A stretch of 64,000 bases of DNA from Novosphingobium resinovorum (lineage in GTDB: Bacteria > Pseudomonadota > Alphaproteobacteria > Sphingomonadales > Sphingomonadaceae), in the NCBI RefSeq assembly GCF_027922145.1, contig NZ_BSFC01000011.1:62001-126000 (forward strand). The letters run 5' to 3'. The position numbers were made by a program, and so were the translations under genes. The notes below the pieces were generated by a model. That model was given only the letters and a program-made list of their open reading frames with translations. It was not told the origin of the DNA and ran no database searches. Numbering within the stretch: position 1 is the stretch's first letter; the number at the start of each line of letters is the position of its first letter. Of this stretch, positions 35,661 to 44,713 are shown piece by piece.

Positions 35661-36779
35661 TCAGACGCGCATCGGCATCAGCACGTAGAGCGCGGGGCTC
35701 TTGTCGTCCTGACGGATCAGCGTCGGCGCGGCCGCGTCGGCAAGGTGGAGTTCCACCGTGTCGCCGTCGATCTGACCGAGGATGTCCTTGAGGTAATTGG
35801 CGTTGAAGCCAATCTCGAAGCCTTCAGCGGCGTACTGCGCGGGCACTTCCTCCGCTGCCGTGCCATTGTCGGGCGAGGTGACCGACAGGGTGATCCGGTC
35901 GCTGTCCAGCGCCATCTTCACCGCGCGGGTCTTCTCGGTGGCGATCGTCGCCACGCGGTCCACGCCCTGGAAGAAGCTCTTGGGATCGACCTTGAGCAGC
36001 TTGTCGTTACCGGTCGGGATAACGCGGGTGTAGTCCGGGAACGTGCCGTCGATCAGCTTGCTGGTCAGCACCACGCCGTGCTCGCCGCCCAGCGTGAAGC
36101 GGATCTTGCTGGCAGACAGATCGACGAGCACGTTGGTGTCCAGCGCCTCTTCGAGCAGCTTGCGCAGTTCGCCTACGCATTTGCGCGGCACGATCACGTC
36201 GGGCATGCCTTCCGAGCCGTCCGGACGGGCGATGGTGAAGCGCGCCAGACGGTGACCGTCAGTGGCGGCGGCCTTCAGTTCCTCGTCGCTGACGTGCAGG
36301 AAGATACCGTTGAGGTAGTAGCGCGTCTCTTCGGTGGAGATCGCGAAACGGGTGCGGTCGATCAACTGTGCCAGCGTGGCGGCGGGCACCTCGAAGCTGG
36401 TCGGCAGTTCGCCTTCCGCGATCATCGGGAAGTCGTCGCGCGGCAGCGTCGGCAGCTGGAAGCGGCTGCGACCGGCCTTCACGACCATGCGGTTGTCCGC
36501 CGAATCGAGGCTGACCTGGCTGCCCTCGGGCAGCTTGCGCGCGATGTCGAACAGCAGATGCGCCGAGACGGTGATCGCACCCGCCTGCTCCACCGAAACC
36601 GCGCTCAGCGTTTCCACGACCTGCAGGTCGAGGTCGGTCGCCATGATCTTGAGCGCACCGCCGGCGGCGGCCTCGATCAGCACGTTCGAGAGGATCGGAA
36701 TGGTATTGCGGCGCTCGACGACCGACTGCACGTGGGAAAGGCAGCGCAGCAGCGTGGAACGTTCGATAGTGGCCTTCAT
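35661..36779 (-). CDS. dnaN: DNA polymerase III beta subunit (sliding clamp)
   Basis: A 372-residue protein with three clamp domains. It begins MKATIERSTLLRCLSHVQSV, and its C-terminus APTLIRQDDKSPALYVLMPM is the family ending (clamp proteins close with MP-hydrophobic). It encircles DNA as a dimer and tethers polymerase III and many partners. ATG at 36779 is the family start; a longer frame crosses the promoter. It is not next to dnaA here, which is normal in many alphaproteobacteria. Confidence 0.97.
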   Translation of the reverse strand: MKATIERSTLLRCLSHVQSVVERRNTIPILSNVLIEAAAGGALKIMATDLDLQVVETLSAVSVEQAGAITVSAHLLFDIARKLPEGSQVSLDSADNRMVVKAGRSRFQLPTLPRDDFPMIAEGELPTSFEVPAATLAQLIDRTRFAISTEETRYYLNGIFLHVSDEELKAAATDGHRLARFTIARPDGSEGMPDVIVPRKCVGELRKLLEEALDTNVLVDLSASKIRFTLGGEHGVVLTSKLIDGTFPDYTRVIPTGNDKLLKVDPKSFFQGVDRVATIATEKTRAVKMALDSDRITLSVTSPDNGTAAEEVPAQYAAEGFEIGFNANYLKDILGQIDGDTVELHLADAAAPTLIRQDDKSPALYVLMPMRV

Positions 36780-36918
36780 GACAGCCTCAAGTCCCCCTTG
36801 GTCGGGCACGGGATAAGGATATCCCTTAAATTCGGACGACTATCTCTAACGGGAGTCCGGAGCGCGGCAAGCCGGATGTGGGCGGAAAACCGCGAATCTG
36901 GGGATAAATCAAGGGTTC

Positions 36919-37422
36919 TTATGGAGAACTTGGCGAGGCGGAGCGTTCCACGTCCTTCCAGTCGAGCACCTGCACGCCGCCATGGCCATCGAGCCGAAAG
37001 TAGACCGAGCCATAACTGGAGCCGGGACTCAGCGTACTTGCACTGTAGATGACGTTGGCAAGCAAGGGTTTGGGCGACACATGTGGCCATACCGCTCCAT
37101 TCTGGCCACGATAGCGCCCGCCCTTGAGAACTTGACCGTAGAACACCGGATAAGCGTTCTCGCAGGAATCGCGCCAGTCGAACCAGTAGGTTCCGGACGT
37201 GACTCGATCTTCGTCATCGCCGACCTCTAGATTCGCAGAAGGTCCGCTCTGTGCTCGGACATCGATCGAATAGAAGCAATCAGCGCGCGACCACCAGCCG
37301 CCCAAGGCATCGAAGGCCAGCCGCCCGCCGATCATCCGGGCCGTCATCTCATGCTCTGACGAGCACGATCCCAACGCCGCGAGCAAAGCCGCAAGCGCCG
37401 AAAACCGTGCCCACCGTTGCAT
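36919..37422 (-). CDS. Predicted lipoprotein (hypothetical)
   Basis: A 167-residue exported protein with a lipobox-like signal (SALAALLAALGSCSS, candidate lipidated cysteine near residue 20). The mature domain has two further cysteines (RADCFYS and RDSCENAYP) that may form a disulfide, and aromatic beta-like segments. Its start lies four bases after the fabG stop, so it is probably co-transcribed with fabD-fabG. No known family recognised. Confidence 0.75.
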   Translation of the reverse strand: MQRWARFSALAALLAALGSCSSEHEMTARMIGGRLAFDALGGWWSRADCFYSIDVRAQSGPSANLEVGDDEDRVTSGTYWFDWRDSCENAYPVFYGQVLKGGRYRGQNGAVWPHVSPKPLLANVIYSASTLSPGSSYGSVYFRLDGHGGVQVLDWKDVERSASPSSP

Positions 37423-37426
37423 CAGA

Positions 37427-38191
37427 TCACACCATCACCATGCCACCGTTGACGTGCAGGGTCTGGCCGGTGACGTAGCCCGCTTCCCTGCTGGCAAGGT
37501 ACACGGCGGCTGCGGCGATTTCGTCGCCCTCGCCCATGCGGCCGATCGGGATGCGGGCGTTGAGCGCGTCCTTCTGCGCGTCGGGCAGCACGTCGGTCAT
37601 CGGCGTGCGGATGAAGCCCGGTGCGATGCAGTTCACCGTCACGCCGCGGCTGGCGATTTCCTGCGCGAGGCTCTTGGACATGGCGGTGATGCCGCCCTTG
37701 GCCGCGCAGTAGTTCATCTGGCCGGGGTTGCCGGTGGTGCCGACCACCGAGGTCACGTTGATGATGCGGCCATAGCGCGCCTTCATCATCGGCTTAGTCA
37801 CGGCGCGCATCAGGCGGAAGGTCGATTCGAGGTTGATGCGGATCACCTGATCCCATTCCTCGTCCTTCATGCGCATCGCGAGGTTGTCGCGCGTGATGCC
37901 GGCATTGTTGACGAGAATGTCGATCTGGCCCAGCGACTCGAGCGCGGCGGGGACCAGCTTCTCGACCTGCTCGGCATCGCCCAGGTTGCAGGCGATGGAG
38001 ACGTGGTCGACTTCCTGCAGATGCTGCGGGGTGTGCTCGTCGAGTTCTTCGCGGAAGGCGCGCAGCTTGTCGGCATTAGAGCCCGAGATTGCGAGGCGCG
38101 CACCTTGCGCCGCCAGCGCGCGGGCCACGGCCGAACCGATCCCGCCGCTTGCGCCGGTCACCAGGGCAGTCATTCCGTTGAGGTTGAACAT
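37427..38191 (-). CDS. fabG: 3-oxoacyl-[acyl-carrier-protein] reductase
   Basis: A 254-residue short-chain dehydrogenase of fatty-acid synthesis that reduces beta-ketoacyl-ACP with NADPH. The cofactor loop TGASGGIGS is at 12-20, NNAG at 95-98, and the catalytic set is S148, Y161 and K165 (MNYCAAKGG). Cytoplasmic tetramer in known members. fabD is upstream on the same strand, separated by a small palindrome, and the lipoprotein gene follows at once. No acpP follows. Confidence 0.95.
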   Translation of the reverse strand: MFNLNGMTALVTGASGGIGSAVARALAAQGARLAISGSNADKLRAFREELDEHTPQHLQEVDHVSIACNLGDAEQVEKLVPAALESLGQIDILVNNAGITRDNLAMRMKDEEWDQVIRINLESTFRLMRAVTKPMMKARYGRIINVTSVVGTTGNPGQMNYCAAKGGITAMSKSLAQEIASRGVTVNCIAPGFIRTPMTDVLPDAQKDALNARIPIGRMGEGDEIAAAAVYLASREAGYVTGQTLHVNGGMVMV

Positions 38192-38240
38192 GAGAAACTC
38201 CTAGATCGCCATCCCGGCGATGCTTCATCTGACGGCGTGC

Positions 38241-38263
38241 GGCCCCGGGTCAAGCCCGGGGCC
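38241..38263. repeat. Palindrome GGCCCCGGG-TCAAG-CCCGGGGCC (family C)
   Basis: A perfect 9-bp-arm hairpin between fabD and fabG. It matches the other GC-rich palindromes of family C and could also weakly affect transcription between the two genes. Confidence 0.75.
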
Positions 38264-38273
38264 ATGCGGAAAA

Positions 38274-39209
38274 TCAGAGGCTCTTGGCCAGCTCCTCGAT
38301 TTCAGCCATCGAGATCGCGGCCACGACGTCCACCTCGCCCGCCGAGCGCTTGATCATCGGGCCGACGACCTTGCCGCCGATCTCGACGAAGCGCTCCACG
38401 CCCGCCGCGTGCATCGCGATCGCGCTCTCGCGCCAGCGGACGCGGCCGGTGACCTGCTCCACCAGCAGGCGCTGGACTTCGGCCGGGTCGGTCACGACCG
38501 AAGCCGTCACGTTGGCGAACAGCGCCACCCGCAGCGCGCCCGGAGGGGTCGCGGCAAGCGCCTCGGCCATGGCGTCGGCGGCGGGCTGCATCAGCGGGCA
38601 GTGGAACGGTGCCGAGACCGGCAGCGCGATGCCGCGCTTGATGCCGTGATCCTTGACCAGCGCGATGGCGCGCTCGATCGCTTCCTTGTGGCCCGAGATC
38701 ACGACCTGCGTGGGGTCATTGTCGTTGGCTACGGTGCAGACCTGACCTTCGGCCGCCGCTTCGGCGAGCGCAGTGGCCTTCTCGATGTCGGCGCCCAGCA
38801 ACGCGGCCATGGCGCCCACGCCAACCGGCACGGCGGCCTGCATCGACTGGCCGCGCAGCTTCAGCAGGCGCGCGGTGTCGGCGAGGCTGAAGGCCCCTGC
38901 GGCGCAGAGCGCGGTGTACTCACCCAGCGAGTGACCGGCGACGAAGTCCGCCTTGTCGGCGAGGCTGATGCCGCCTTCCTTCTCCAGCACGCGCAGCACC
39001 GCGATGGCGTTGGCCATGATCGCAGGCTGGGCGTTCTCGGTGAGGGTGAGCTGGTCCTCGGGGCCTTCGCTCATGATGCGGAAGAGGTTCTGGCCGAGCG
39101 CTTCGTCGACCTCCTGGAAGACCTCGCGCGCGACGGCGCTGGCCTGTGCGAGTTCGGCACCCATGCCGACCTTCTGGCTACCCTGTCCGGGGAAAACGAA
39201 TGCACGCAT
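38274..39209 (-). CDS. fabD: Malonyl-CoA:acyl-carrier-protein transacylase
   Basis: A 311-residue enzyme that loads malonate onto ACP to start fatty-acid elongation. It begins MRAFVFPGQGSQKVGMG, carries the nucleophile S94 in AGHSLGEYTAL, and shows PVSAPFHCPLM with the catalytic histidine. The ATG at 39209 replaces the eight-residue longer frame. It heads a small operon with fabG and the lipoprotein gene. Confidence 0.96.
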   Translation of the reverse strand: MRAFVFPGQGSQKVGMGAELAQASAVAREVFQEVDEALGQNLFRIMSEGPEDQLTLTENAQPAIMANAIAVLRVLEKEGGISLADKADFVAGHSLGEYTALCAAGAFSLADTARLLKLRGQSMQAAVPVGVGAMAALLGADIEKATALAEAAAEGQVCTVANDNDPTQVVISGHKEAIERAIALVKDHGIKRGIALPVSAPFHCPLMQPAADAMAEALAATPPGALRVALFANVTASVVTDPAEVQRLLVEQVTGRVRWRESAIAMHAAGVERFVEIGGKVVGPMIKRSAGEVDVVAAISMAEIEELAKSL

Positions 39210-39325
39210 CTGCGACCGCTCCTTGGCTTGCACGGCGGGCGCGAGCCTCTCGCCGATTGCGAATCGATTGTGGCGCGGCGGGTTATTGACCTTGGCCGCT
39301 CAGGGCAAGCCCTGAGACACGCACG

Positions 39326-39853
39326 TCACCCGAAAGCGATGTCCTGGGTGACGCCCTTCGAGAAGTCGCCCGCCTTGCGCCGCACGTATTCGTAGAAGCC
39401 CTTGAGGTTGTCGGTCGGCTCGTACAATTCGAGCATGTGCCCGTAAGTTGCTATCGTATCGAGGAAAACGTAACGGAACCCGTCGGTCATCTGCGCGTCT
39501 AGCGCCAGCGTAGCCCCTCGCCCGGTGAAGTCGGCGACGGCTGCATCCAGATTATCGACGAACAAGGCTACGTGATGCAGTCCCTCCCTCCCCGAGCCTT
39601 CCGGATAGAGGTCATGAAAGGCCGAAGGGCCGGGATTGTTCTGCTGGCAGAACTCGATCATCACTTCGCCCCACTGGCCGTAGGCGCTGGAGTGATCGAG
39701 TTCGCGCTCTACCCCGCGATGGACAGCGCGGGTCAGCGCGATATGGTCGGCCACGTAGTAAGGCCCGGAGCCGAAGGCCGCGGAATGGGCCCGCGCGGCG
39801 GCGCGCACATCCGGCACGAAGTAGGCGATCTGGCGGATCGGCAAGGGCGCCAT
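39326..39853 (-). CDS. VOC superfamily (glyoxalase/dioxygenase-like) protein
   Basis: A 175-residue protein with the VOC beta-alpha-beta-beta-beta pattern: IRQIAYFVPDVRAAARAHSA at the start and LHHVALFVDNLDAAVADF in the second half. Possible metal ligands are H92/H93 and the E in HMLELYEP. The family includes glyoxalase I, extradiol dioxygenases and methylmalonyl-CoA epimerases. Function cannot be assigned from this. A GGGAGAG ribosome binding site precedes the ATG. It stands alone between fabD and the LD-carboxypeptidase. Confidence 0.8.
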   Translation of the reverse strand: MAPLPIRQIAYFVPDVRAAARAHSAAFGSGPYYVADHIALTRAVHRGVERELDHSSAYGQWGEVMIEFCQQNNPGPSAFHDLYPEGSGREGLHHVALFVDNLDAAVADFTGRGATLALDAQMTDGFRYVFLDTIATYGHMLELYEPTDNLKGFYEYVRRKAGDFSKGVTQDIAFG

Positions 39854-39895
39854 CAGTCTCTCCCGTTCTGTTTGAGCCGGAGAGTGGCGTCTTCG

Positions 39896-40705
39896 TCAGC
39901 CGAAGGGAACTATCTTATTTGCGGCATCGTGGCCGATGTCCGCCGCGCCAAGGAAAGCGATCGCGTGGCGTTCGCACCAGTAGCGCGCGATCTGCTCGGC
40001 ATCGGTGCCGAAGGGGCGGTCGTTCTCCGGCACGTCGCTGACGCGGCCGAGGCGAAGGCCCGCGATACCGCCGAGATGCGCGGTCGCGTGGAAGAACAGG
40101 CGGTCGACGGCGTAGAGATATTCCGAGACTTCCTCCACCATGACCACGTGGTTGGCGAGCCCCGGCATCAGCCGCGTGCCACCAAGCATGGCCAGCGTCA
40201 TCAGGTTGAAGGCGGCGACGGCGTGGCGCTCGCCGCCAAGCGAGGGTTCCAGGCCGTCCCTTTCGCCCGAAAGATAGGCAAGCGCACGGCGAACCGCGTC
40301 GGCGCCACCTGCGCGCCGAATGTCCGCCAGCATGGGGCCGTGGACGGGCTTGCCGATCCTCTCGCGATAGAGCCCGCCAAGCAGATAGCCTGCGTCCGAA
40401 TAACCGAGGTAGGTCTTGCCGACCGCCGCATGACCCATCTGCTCCAGCGCGGCCTCCGCAATCCGGCACGCACCGTAGCCGCCCCGCGCGAACCACACGG
40501 CATCGACGGATGGATCGTTGGCGCACTCCAGCAGAGCACCGAGGCGTTGTTCGTCAGTTCCGGCGAAGTGCCCTTCCTGCGCGAAGCATTGCTCGTGAAC
40601 GACGAGTTCCATGCCGGGAAACTCGGCAGCGGCGAGCGCGAGCACGGCCTCGGCATCCTCGCGGGTGATCGGGGTGGACGGTGCGCAGACGGCGATACGT
40701 GTCAT
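39896..40705 (-). CDS. LD-carboxypeptidase (MEROPS S66, LdcA-like)
   Basis: A 269-residue protein that should remove the terminal D-Ala from murein tetrapeptides during cell-wall recycling. S66 features are the ARGGYGACRI loop, YLGYSDAGYLLGGL (nucleophile Ser in GYSD), the central VVMVEEVSEYLYAVDRL glutamate and the C-terminal GHDAANKIVPFG with the catalytic histidine. The ATG at 40705 is preferred to the in-frame upstream codons, which overlap the divergent Mur ligase. The divergent partner supports a peptidoglycan-recycling role. Confidence 0.88.
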   Translation of the reverse strand: MTRIAVCAPSTPITREDAEAVLALAAAEFPGMELVVHEQCFAQEGHFAGTDEQRLGALLECANDPSVDAVWFARGGYGACRIAEAALEQMGHAAVGKTYLGYSDAGYLLGGLYRERIGKPVHGPMLADIRRAGGADAVRRALAYLSGERDGLEPSLGGERHAVAAFNLMTLAMLGGTRLMPGLANHVVMVEEVSEYLYAVDRLFFHATAHLGGIAGLRLGRVSDVPENDRPFGTDAEQIARYWCERHAIAFLGAADIGHDAANKIVPFG

Positions 40706-40763
40706 GCCATGCATTCCTATCGAGGTTGTCACGGCGGGCAAGGCCGCATACGGCTTGCGGTCT

Positions 40764-42188
40764 ATGACCGACCTGCCAACGCCCTCCAGCGACCTCACTA
40801 CTCACCCCTGGTTCTTCTGCGGCATCGGCGGCTCCGGCATGCTGCCGCTGGCGCTGATCCTCAAGGGCCACGGCGCGAGCATCGGCGGCTCGGACCGCAG
40901 CCGCGACCAGGGCCGGACGCCCGAGAAGTTCGCCTGGCTCGAATCGCTGGGCTTCGAACTGTTCCCGCAGGACGGCAGCGGCGTGACCTCGGCCGAGCAA
41001 ACGCTGGTGGCCTCGGCTGCGGTGGAGGACACTGTGCCCGAAGTGGTACGGGCGACGCAGCTCGGGTGCCCCCGGATGAGCCGCGCGCAGTTGCTGGCGA
41101 CACTGTTCAATGCCGCGCCCTTCGGCGTGGCCATTGGCGGCACCTCGGGCAAATCGACCGTCACCGGCATGACCGGCTGGATCATGACCGCGGCAGGTCG
41201 CGATCCGACGATCATGAACGGCGCGGTGATGAAGAACTTCGTCAGCCCCGATGCGCCCTTTGCCAGTGCCCGCGTCGGACAGGGTGATGCCTTCGTGTCA
41301 GAGGTGGACGAGAGCGACGGCTCGATCGCGCTCTATCGCCCCAAGGTGGCGGTGCTGGGCAACGTCAGCCTCGATCACAAGAGCCTCGAGGAACTGCGCG
41401 AGTTGTTCGGCGACTTCCTCGCCCGCGCCGAAGTATCGGCGATCAACCTCGACGATGCGGAAACCGCCGCACTAGCCCATCGGGCGCGCTCGCTGGTGAC
41501 CTTCGGGATCACTTCGCCCGACGCCCAGATCGCCGCGATCGACGTGGTCGAGGAGCCGACTTCGCTGTCCGCCACGATCCTCGACAGGCGCGAGGGCACC
41601 GAGCATGCGCTGACACTGAAGGTGCCCGGCCGCCACAACCTCTACAATGCGCTCGCCGCGATCGCTGCCGCCAATGCCGCAGGCGTGCCGGTGGCCGAGG
41701 CGGTGGTCGCGCTCGGCAGTTTCGTAGGGCTGGCGCGGCGCTTCGACGTGGTGGGCATCTCGCCCTCGGGAATCGCGGTGATCGACGACTTCGGGCACAA
41801 TCCTGACAAGGTCTCGGCGACGCTCTCGACGCTCAAGGTACATCCGGGCCGCGTCATCGCGCTCTTCCAGCCGCACGGTTATGGTCCCTTGCGGCAGATG
41901 GGCGCCGAACTGGCCGAAGTCATCGCCCGCAAGCTGGGCCCGGACGACCTGACCATCCTGTGCGACCCGGTCTACTTCGGCGGCACCGTGGATCGCAGCG
42001 AAGGCTCTGAGCGGATCGTCCGGCTGATCGAAAGCCATGGCGGCAAGGCGGAGTATGTCCCTGCCCGCGAGGACTGCGCCGCGAGGATCGCGGAGATCGC
42101 CCGTCCCGGCGACCGCGTGGTCATCATGGGCGCACGCGACGATACACTGACGGTGTTTGCGAAGGATGTTCTGGCAGCTTTGCCCTGA
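40764..42188 (+). CDS. Mur ligase family protein (Mpl/MurC-like)
   Basis: A 474-residue ATP-dependent ligase. WFFCGIGGSGMLPLALILKG is the MurC/Mpl-type N-terminal Rossmann fold. GGTSGKSTVTGM is the ATP P-loop. VIDDFGHNPDKVSATL corresponds to the DFAHHP block of the family, with a changed residue. Mpl attaches recycled tripeptide to UDP-MurNAc, while MurC adds L-Ala; the divergent LD-carboxypeptidase gene favours the recycling role. The start at 40764 lies 58 bases from the partner's start. I leave the symbol blank because the two families are hard to separate by eye. Confidence 0.85.
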   Translation: MTDLPTPSSDLTTHPWFFCGIGGSGMLPLALILKGHGASIGGSDRSRDQGRTPEKFAWLESLGFELFPQDGSGVTSAEQTLVASAAVEDTVPEVVRATQLGCPRMSRAQLLATLFNAAPFGVAIGGTSGKSTVTGMTGWIMTAAGRDPTIMNGAVMKNFVSPDAPFASARVGQGDAFVSEVDESDGSIALYRPKVAVLGNVSLDHKSLEELRELFGDFLARAEVSAINLDDAETAALAHRARSLVTFGITSPDAQIAAIDVVEEPTSLSATILDRREGTEHALTLKVPGRHNLYNALAAIAAANAAGVPVAEAVVALGSFVGLARRFDVVGISPSGIAVIDDFGHNPDKVSATLSTLKVHPGRVIALFQPHGYGPLRQMGAELAEVIARKLGPDDLTILCDPVYFGGTVDRSEGSERIVRLIESHGGKAEYVPAREDCAARIAEIARPGDRVVIMGARDDTLTVFAKDVLAALP

Positions 42189-42189
42189 C

Positions 42190-42307
42190 GTCGTCCCGGA
42201 CTTGATCCGGGACCGGTGGCAGTCTTGAGGCGAGGGCTATCAGCGGGGCGCCTCGCTTCGTTCCGGGCTGTCCACGGCCAGCGGTCCCGGATCAAGTCCG
42301 GGACGAC
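42190..42307. repeat. Inverted pair of family C palindromes
   Basis: Two 25-base arms, 42190-42214 (GTCGTCCCGGACTTGATCCG, then GGACC) and 42283-42307, are exact reverse complements separated by 68 bases. Each arm is itself a hairpin. They lie between the convergent Mur ligase and DUF808 genes, a typical site for REPIN-type elements. Confidence 0.9.
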
Positions 42308-42326
42308 ACCGCCTGCAAACGCCGCC

Positions 42327-43271
42327 TCAGTGCCCCTTGCCGCGCGCCTTGGCGACGAGGTGGACGATCACCGCCACCACCGCGCCGAGCACCAGCCCGA
42401 CCACCGCCGAAGCCAGCGCATAGCCCAGCCAGCCGAACACCGGCCCCACCGGCCCGGTTGCCTCGGCCAGCGCGTGCTGGATACCGTGCGAGACATGGGC
42501 AGGCCCGGGGACGCCCAGTTCCTCGAGCCCATGGAGGATAATCCCGCCGCCGACCCACAGCATCGCCACCGTGCCGACGCTGCCCAGAACCTTGAGCACG
42601 ATCGGCATGGCCTTCAGCAGCCCGCGCCCCAGCGCCTGCGCGCTCGCGCCCGGCTTCTTGGTCAGGTGCAGGCCGACGTCGTCCATCTTCACGATCAGCG
42701 CCACCGCGCCATAGACGCCGATGGTGATGAGAATGCCCACCACCGCCAGTGCCACAGCGCGGGCGATGAAGCTGGAATCCTCCACTTGCGACAGCGCGAT
42801 CGCCATGATCTCAGCCGAGAGGATCAGGTCGGTGCGGATCGCCCCGGCAACGCGGGTCTTCTCGAAAGTGGTGACATCGCTCACCGGATCGTCCAGCGTC
42901 TCGCCGTGCTTCTCGCCGCCCAGCTTCTCCAGCACCTTCTCGGCGCCCTCGAACGCGAGGTAGAGGCCGCCCGCCATCAGGATCGGGGTGATCGCCATCG
43001 GCAGGAAGGCGCTCAGCAGCAGCGCTACCGGCAGCAGGATCACCAGCTTGTTGAACAGCGAGCCCTTTGTGATCTTCCAGATGATCGGCAGTTCGCGATC
43101 GGGCGTGAAGCCGGTGACGTAGCCCGGCGTCACCGCCGCATCGTCGATCACCACGCCCGCCGCCTTGGTCCCGGCCTTGGCCACCCCCGCCGCCACGTCG
43201 TCCATGGAGGCGGCAGCGGCACGAGCGATGACCGCAACGTCGTCAAGCAGGGCGACAAGGCCGGAAGGCAT
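42327..43271 (-). CDS. DUF808 family integral membrane protein
   Basis: A 314-residue polytopic protein ([58 protein letters not shown]; a long C-terminal hydrophobic stretch). About five to six membrane helices are seen. The E. coli homologue is YedI. Function is unknown. The ATG at 43271 replaces a 14-residue longer frame. It is divergent from the flagellin gene. Confidence 0.88.
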   Translation of the reverse strand: MPSGLVALLDDVAVIARAAAASMDDVAAGVAKAGTKAAGVVIDDAAVTPGYVTGFTPDRELPIIWKITKGSLFNKLVILLPVALLLSAFLPMAITPILMAGGLYLAFEGAEKVLEKLGGEKHGETLDDPVSDVTTFEKTRVAGAIRTDLILSAEIMAIALSQVEDSSFIARAVALAVVGILITIGVYGAVALIVKMDDVGLHLTKKPGASAQALGRGLLKAMPIVLKVLGSVGTVAMLWVGGGIILHGLEELGVPGPAHVSHGIQHALAEATGPVGPVFGWLGYALASAVVGLVLGAVVAVIVHLVAKARGKGH

Positions 43272-43355
43272 TCTATTTCCTTTTGTTTGCAAGTGCGAAC
43301 GAAGCCGCTGCATGCGGGGTAATCAGTCTGCGATCAAGCGAAAGCGAAACGGACT

Positions 43356-43381
43356 TAAATCCTGCGCGCACCCGCCGTTCT
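43356..43381 (+). promoter_or_regulatory. Possible sigma-28 type promoter of the flagellin gene
   Basis: TAAA at 43356-43359 and GCCGTTCT at 43374-43381 are separated by 14 bases. The pair is near the sigma-28 consensus TAAA-N15-GCCGATAA, with the -35 intact and the first half of the -10. It lies about 65 bases before the flagellin ATG. The spacing is one base short, so this is tentative. Confidence 0.4.
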
Positions 43382-43444
43382 TCTCGACATGTGAAGAGCG
43401 CTCCACTTCCGGGGCCGCTCGAAAGGCTTACCGGGGTTCAACAC

Positions 43445-44269
43445 ATGTCAGTCATCAACACCAACATCAGCGCGATCCGCGCCTCGAACGCTTCGAATTC
43501 GGCCAACAAGGCTCTCGGCACCGCGATGGAGCGCCTGTCGACCGGCAAGCGCATCAACTCGGCCAAGGACGATGCGGCGGGCCTCGCCATCTCGACCTCG
43601 ATGACCTCGCAGATCCGCGGCATGAGCCAAGGCATCCGCAACGCCAACGACGGCATCTCGCTGGCGCAGACCGCCGAAGGCACGCTGTCGGAAGTCGGCA
43701 ACATGCTGCAGCGCGTGCGCGAACTGGCGATCCAGTCGGCCTCGGGCACCTACCAGACCTCGGACCGCGCGGCGATGCAGCAGGAAGTGACCGCGCTCAC
43801 CACGCAGATCAACGACAGCTTCACGCAGGCCAAGTTCAACGGCAACACGCTGATCTCGACCACCGCGGGCGCCGACCTCACCTTCAACATCCAGACCGGC
43901 TCGCAGGGCGGCCAGCAGGTCGTGCTGACCTCCAAGGCGATCGACGGCACCAAGGTCTCGGCGACTGCCCTCGACGTGACCGATGCGACCAAGGCGGCGA
44001 CCACGCTCACCAACGTCGATGCGGCGCTGTCGGACGTCAACGCCACCCGCGCCTCGCTCGGTGCCGGCCAGAACCGCCTCGAATCGGCGATCAACAACCT
44101 GACCAACACCACCACCAACCTGGCCGACGCCCGCAGCCGCATCGAGGACGCCGATTACTCGGCCGAAACCACCGCGATGGCCAAGGCGCAGATCCTCAGC
44201 CAGGCATCCACCGCGATGCTCGCACAGGCCAACCAGAGCCAGCAGAACGTCCTCTCGCTGCTGCGCTAA
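43445..44269 (+). CDS. Flagellin
   Basis: A 274-residue flagellin, the filament subunit exported through the flagellar apparatus. The N-terminal D0/D1 part ([40 protein letters not shown]) and the C-terminal D1/D0 part ([40 protein letters not shown]) are well conserved. The central domain is short, as in compact alphaproteobacterial flagellins. The start at 43445 is the family start; the longer frame is antisense to DUF808 upstream sequence. No other flagellar gene is in the window, so this is an isolated filament gene. A terminator follows. Confidence 0.97.
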   Translation: MSVINTNISAIRASNASNSANKALGTAMERLSTGKRINSAKDDAAGLAISTSMTSQIRGMSQGIRNANDGISLAQTAEGTLSEVGNMLQRVRELAIQSASGTYQTSDRAAMQQEVTALTTQINDSFTQAKFNGNTLISTTAGADLTFNIQTGSQGGQQVVLTSKAIDGTKVSATALDVTDATKAATTLTNVDAALSDVNATRASLGAGQNRLESAINNLTNTTTNLADARSRIEDADYSAETTAMAKAQILSQASTAMLAQANQSQQNVLSLLR

Positions 44270-44311
44270 GAGACTGGATACAAGCCTTCCCGTCCCCCGG
44301 AAGGCCCGGAA

Positions 44312-44350
44312 GCCCGGCGGTCGTTTCCCCCGACCGTCGGGCGTTTCCGT
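44312..44350 (+). terminator. Terminator of the flagellin gene
   Basis: The stem GCCCGGCGGTCG, loop TTTCCC, CCGACCGTCGGGC is followed by GTTTCCGT, 43 bases after the flagellin stop codon. The T tract is short, but the stem is strong. Confidence 0.75.
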
Positions 44351-44358
44351 GTCTGCAC

Positions 44359-44511
44359 AAGGTGACAGGTTTACACGGTTTACACGGTCCAGAGGGCAAA
44401 GGTGTCACCTTAGGGCCGGAATGTGTCACCTTAGGAGCGTAAGGTGACACATTTTGCGGACGATGTGTCACCTTACGCGAAGGAAGTGTCACCTTGTGGT
44501 GTAACCTTGTG
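44359..44511. repeat. Tract of seven TGTCACCTTA copies phased at 21 bp
   Basis: Copies of TGTCACCTTA or its complement lie at 44359-44367 (reverse), 44403-44412, 44424-44433, 44440-44449 (reverse), 44466-44475, 44487-44495 and 44500-44509 (degenerate). The forward copies at 44403, 44424, 44466 and 44487 fit one 21-bp register, and the missing register near 44445 is occupied by the inverted copy. On the minus strand this reads as an approximate heptapeptide repeat (KVTLPSR, KVTHRPQ, NVSPYAP, KVTHSGP). I see no supported start for such a protein, so I treat it as a repeat tract and not a gene. Confidence 0.85.
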
Positions 44512-44587
44512 GAGTGCGAGGCGGTTCGGCAGGGCATGGGGCGCAATGTATCGGATGCCGCCTGGTGTAGGAAAGCGGACCAGGCAT

Positions 44588-44711
44588 ATCCTCCCTGTCG
44601 CGCAGCGATGGGGAGGTGGCAGCGACGCAGTCGCTGACGGAGGGGGATCAACCCCTCCACCACCCGCTTCGCGGGCGGTCCCCCTCCCCATCGCTTCGCG
44701 ACAGGGAGGAT
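44588..44711. repeat. REPIN-like composite palindrome, family B copy 2
   Basis: Outer ends ATCCTCCCTGTCGCG and CGCGACAGGGAGGAT are inverted copies. The left half is type 2 (GGGGAGGTGGCAG...CTGACGGAGGGG) and the right half, reversed, is type 1 (GGGGAGGGGGACCGC...GGTGGTGGAGGGG). It ends three bases before the stop codon of the GST gene. Copy 1 (5906-6026) has the halves in the opposite order. Confidence 0.9.
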
Positions 44712-44713
44712 GC

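Noticed and set aside
44359-44511. Possible CRISPR array
   Set aside because: The repeated unit is only about 10 bases, occurs in both orientations, and the intervals are short and not unique spacers. No cas gene is in the window.
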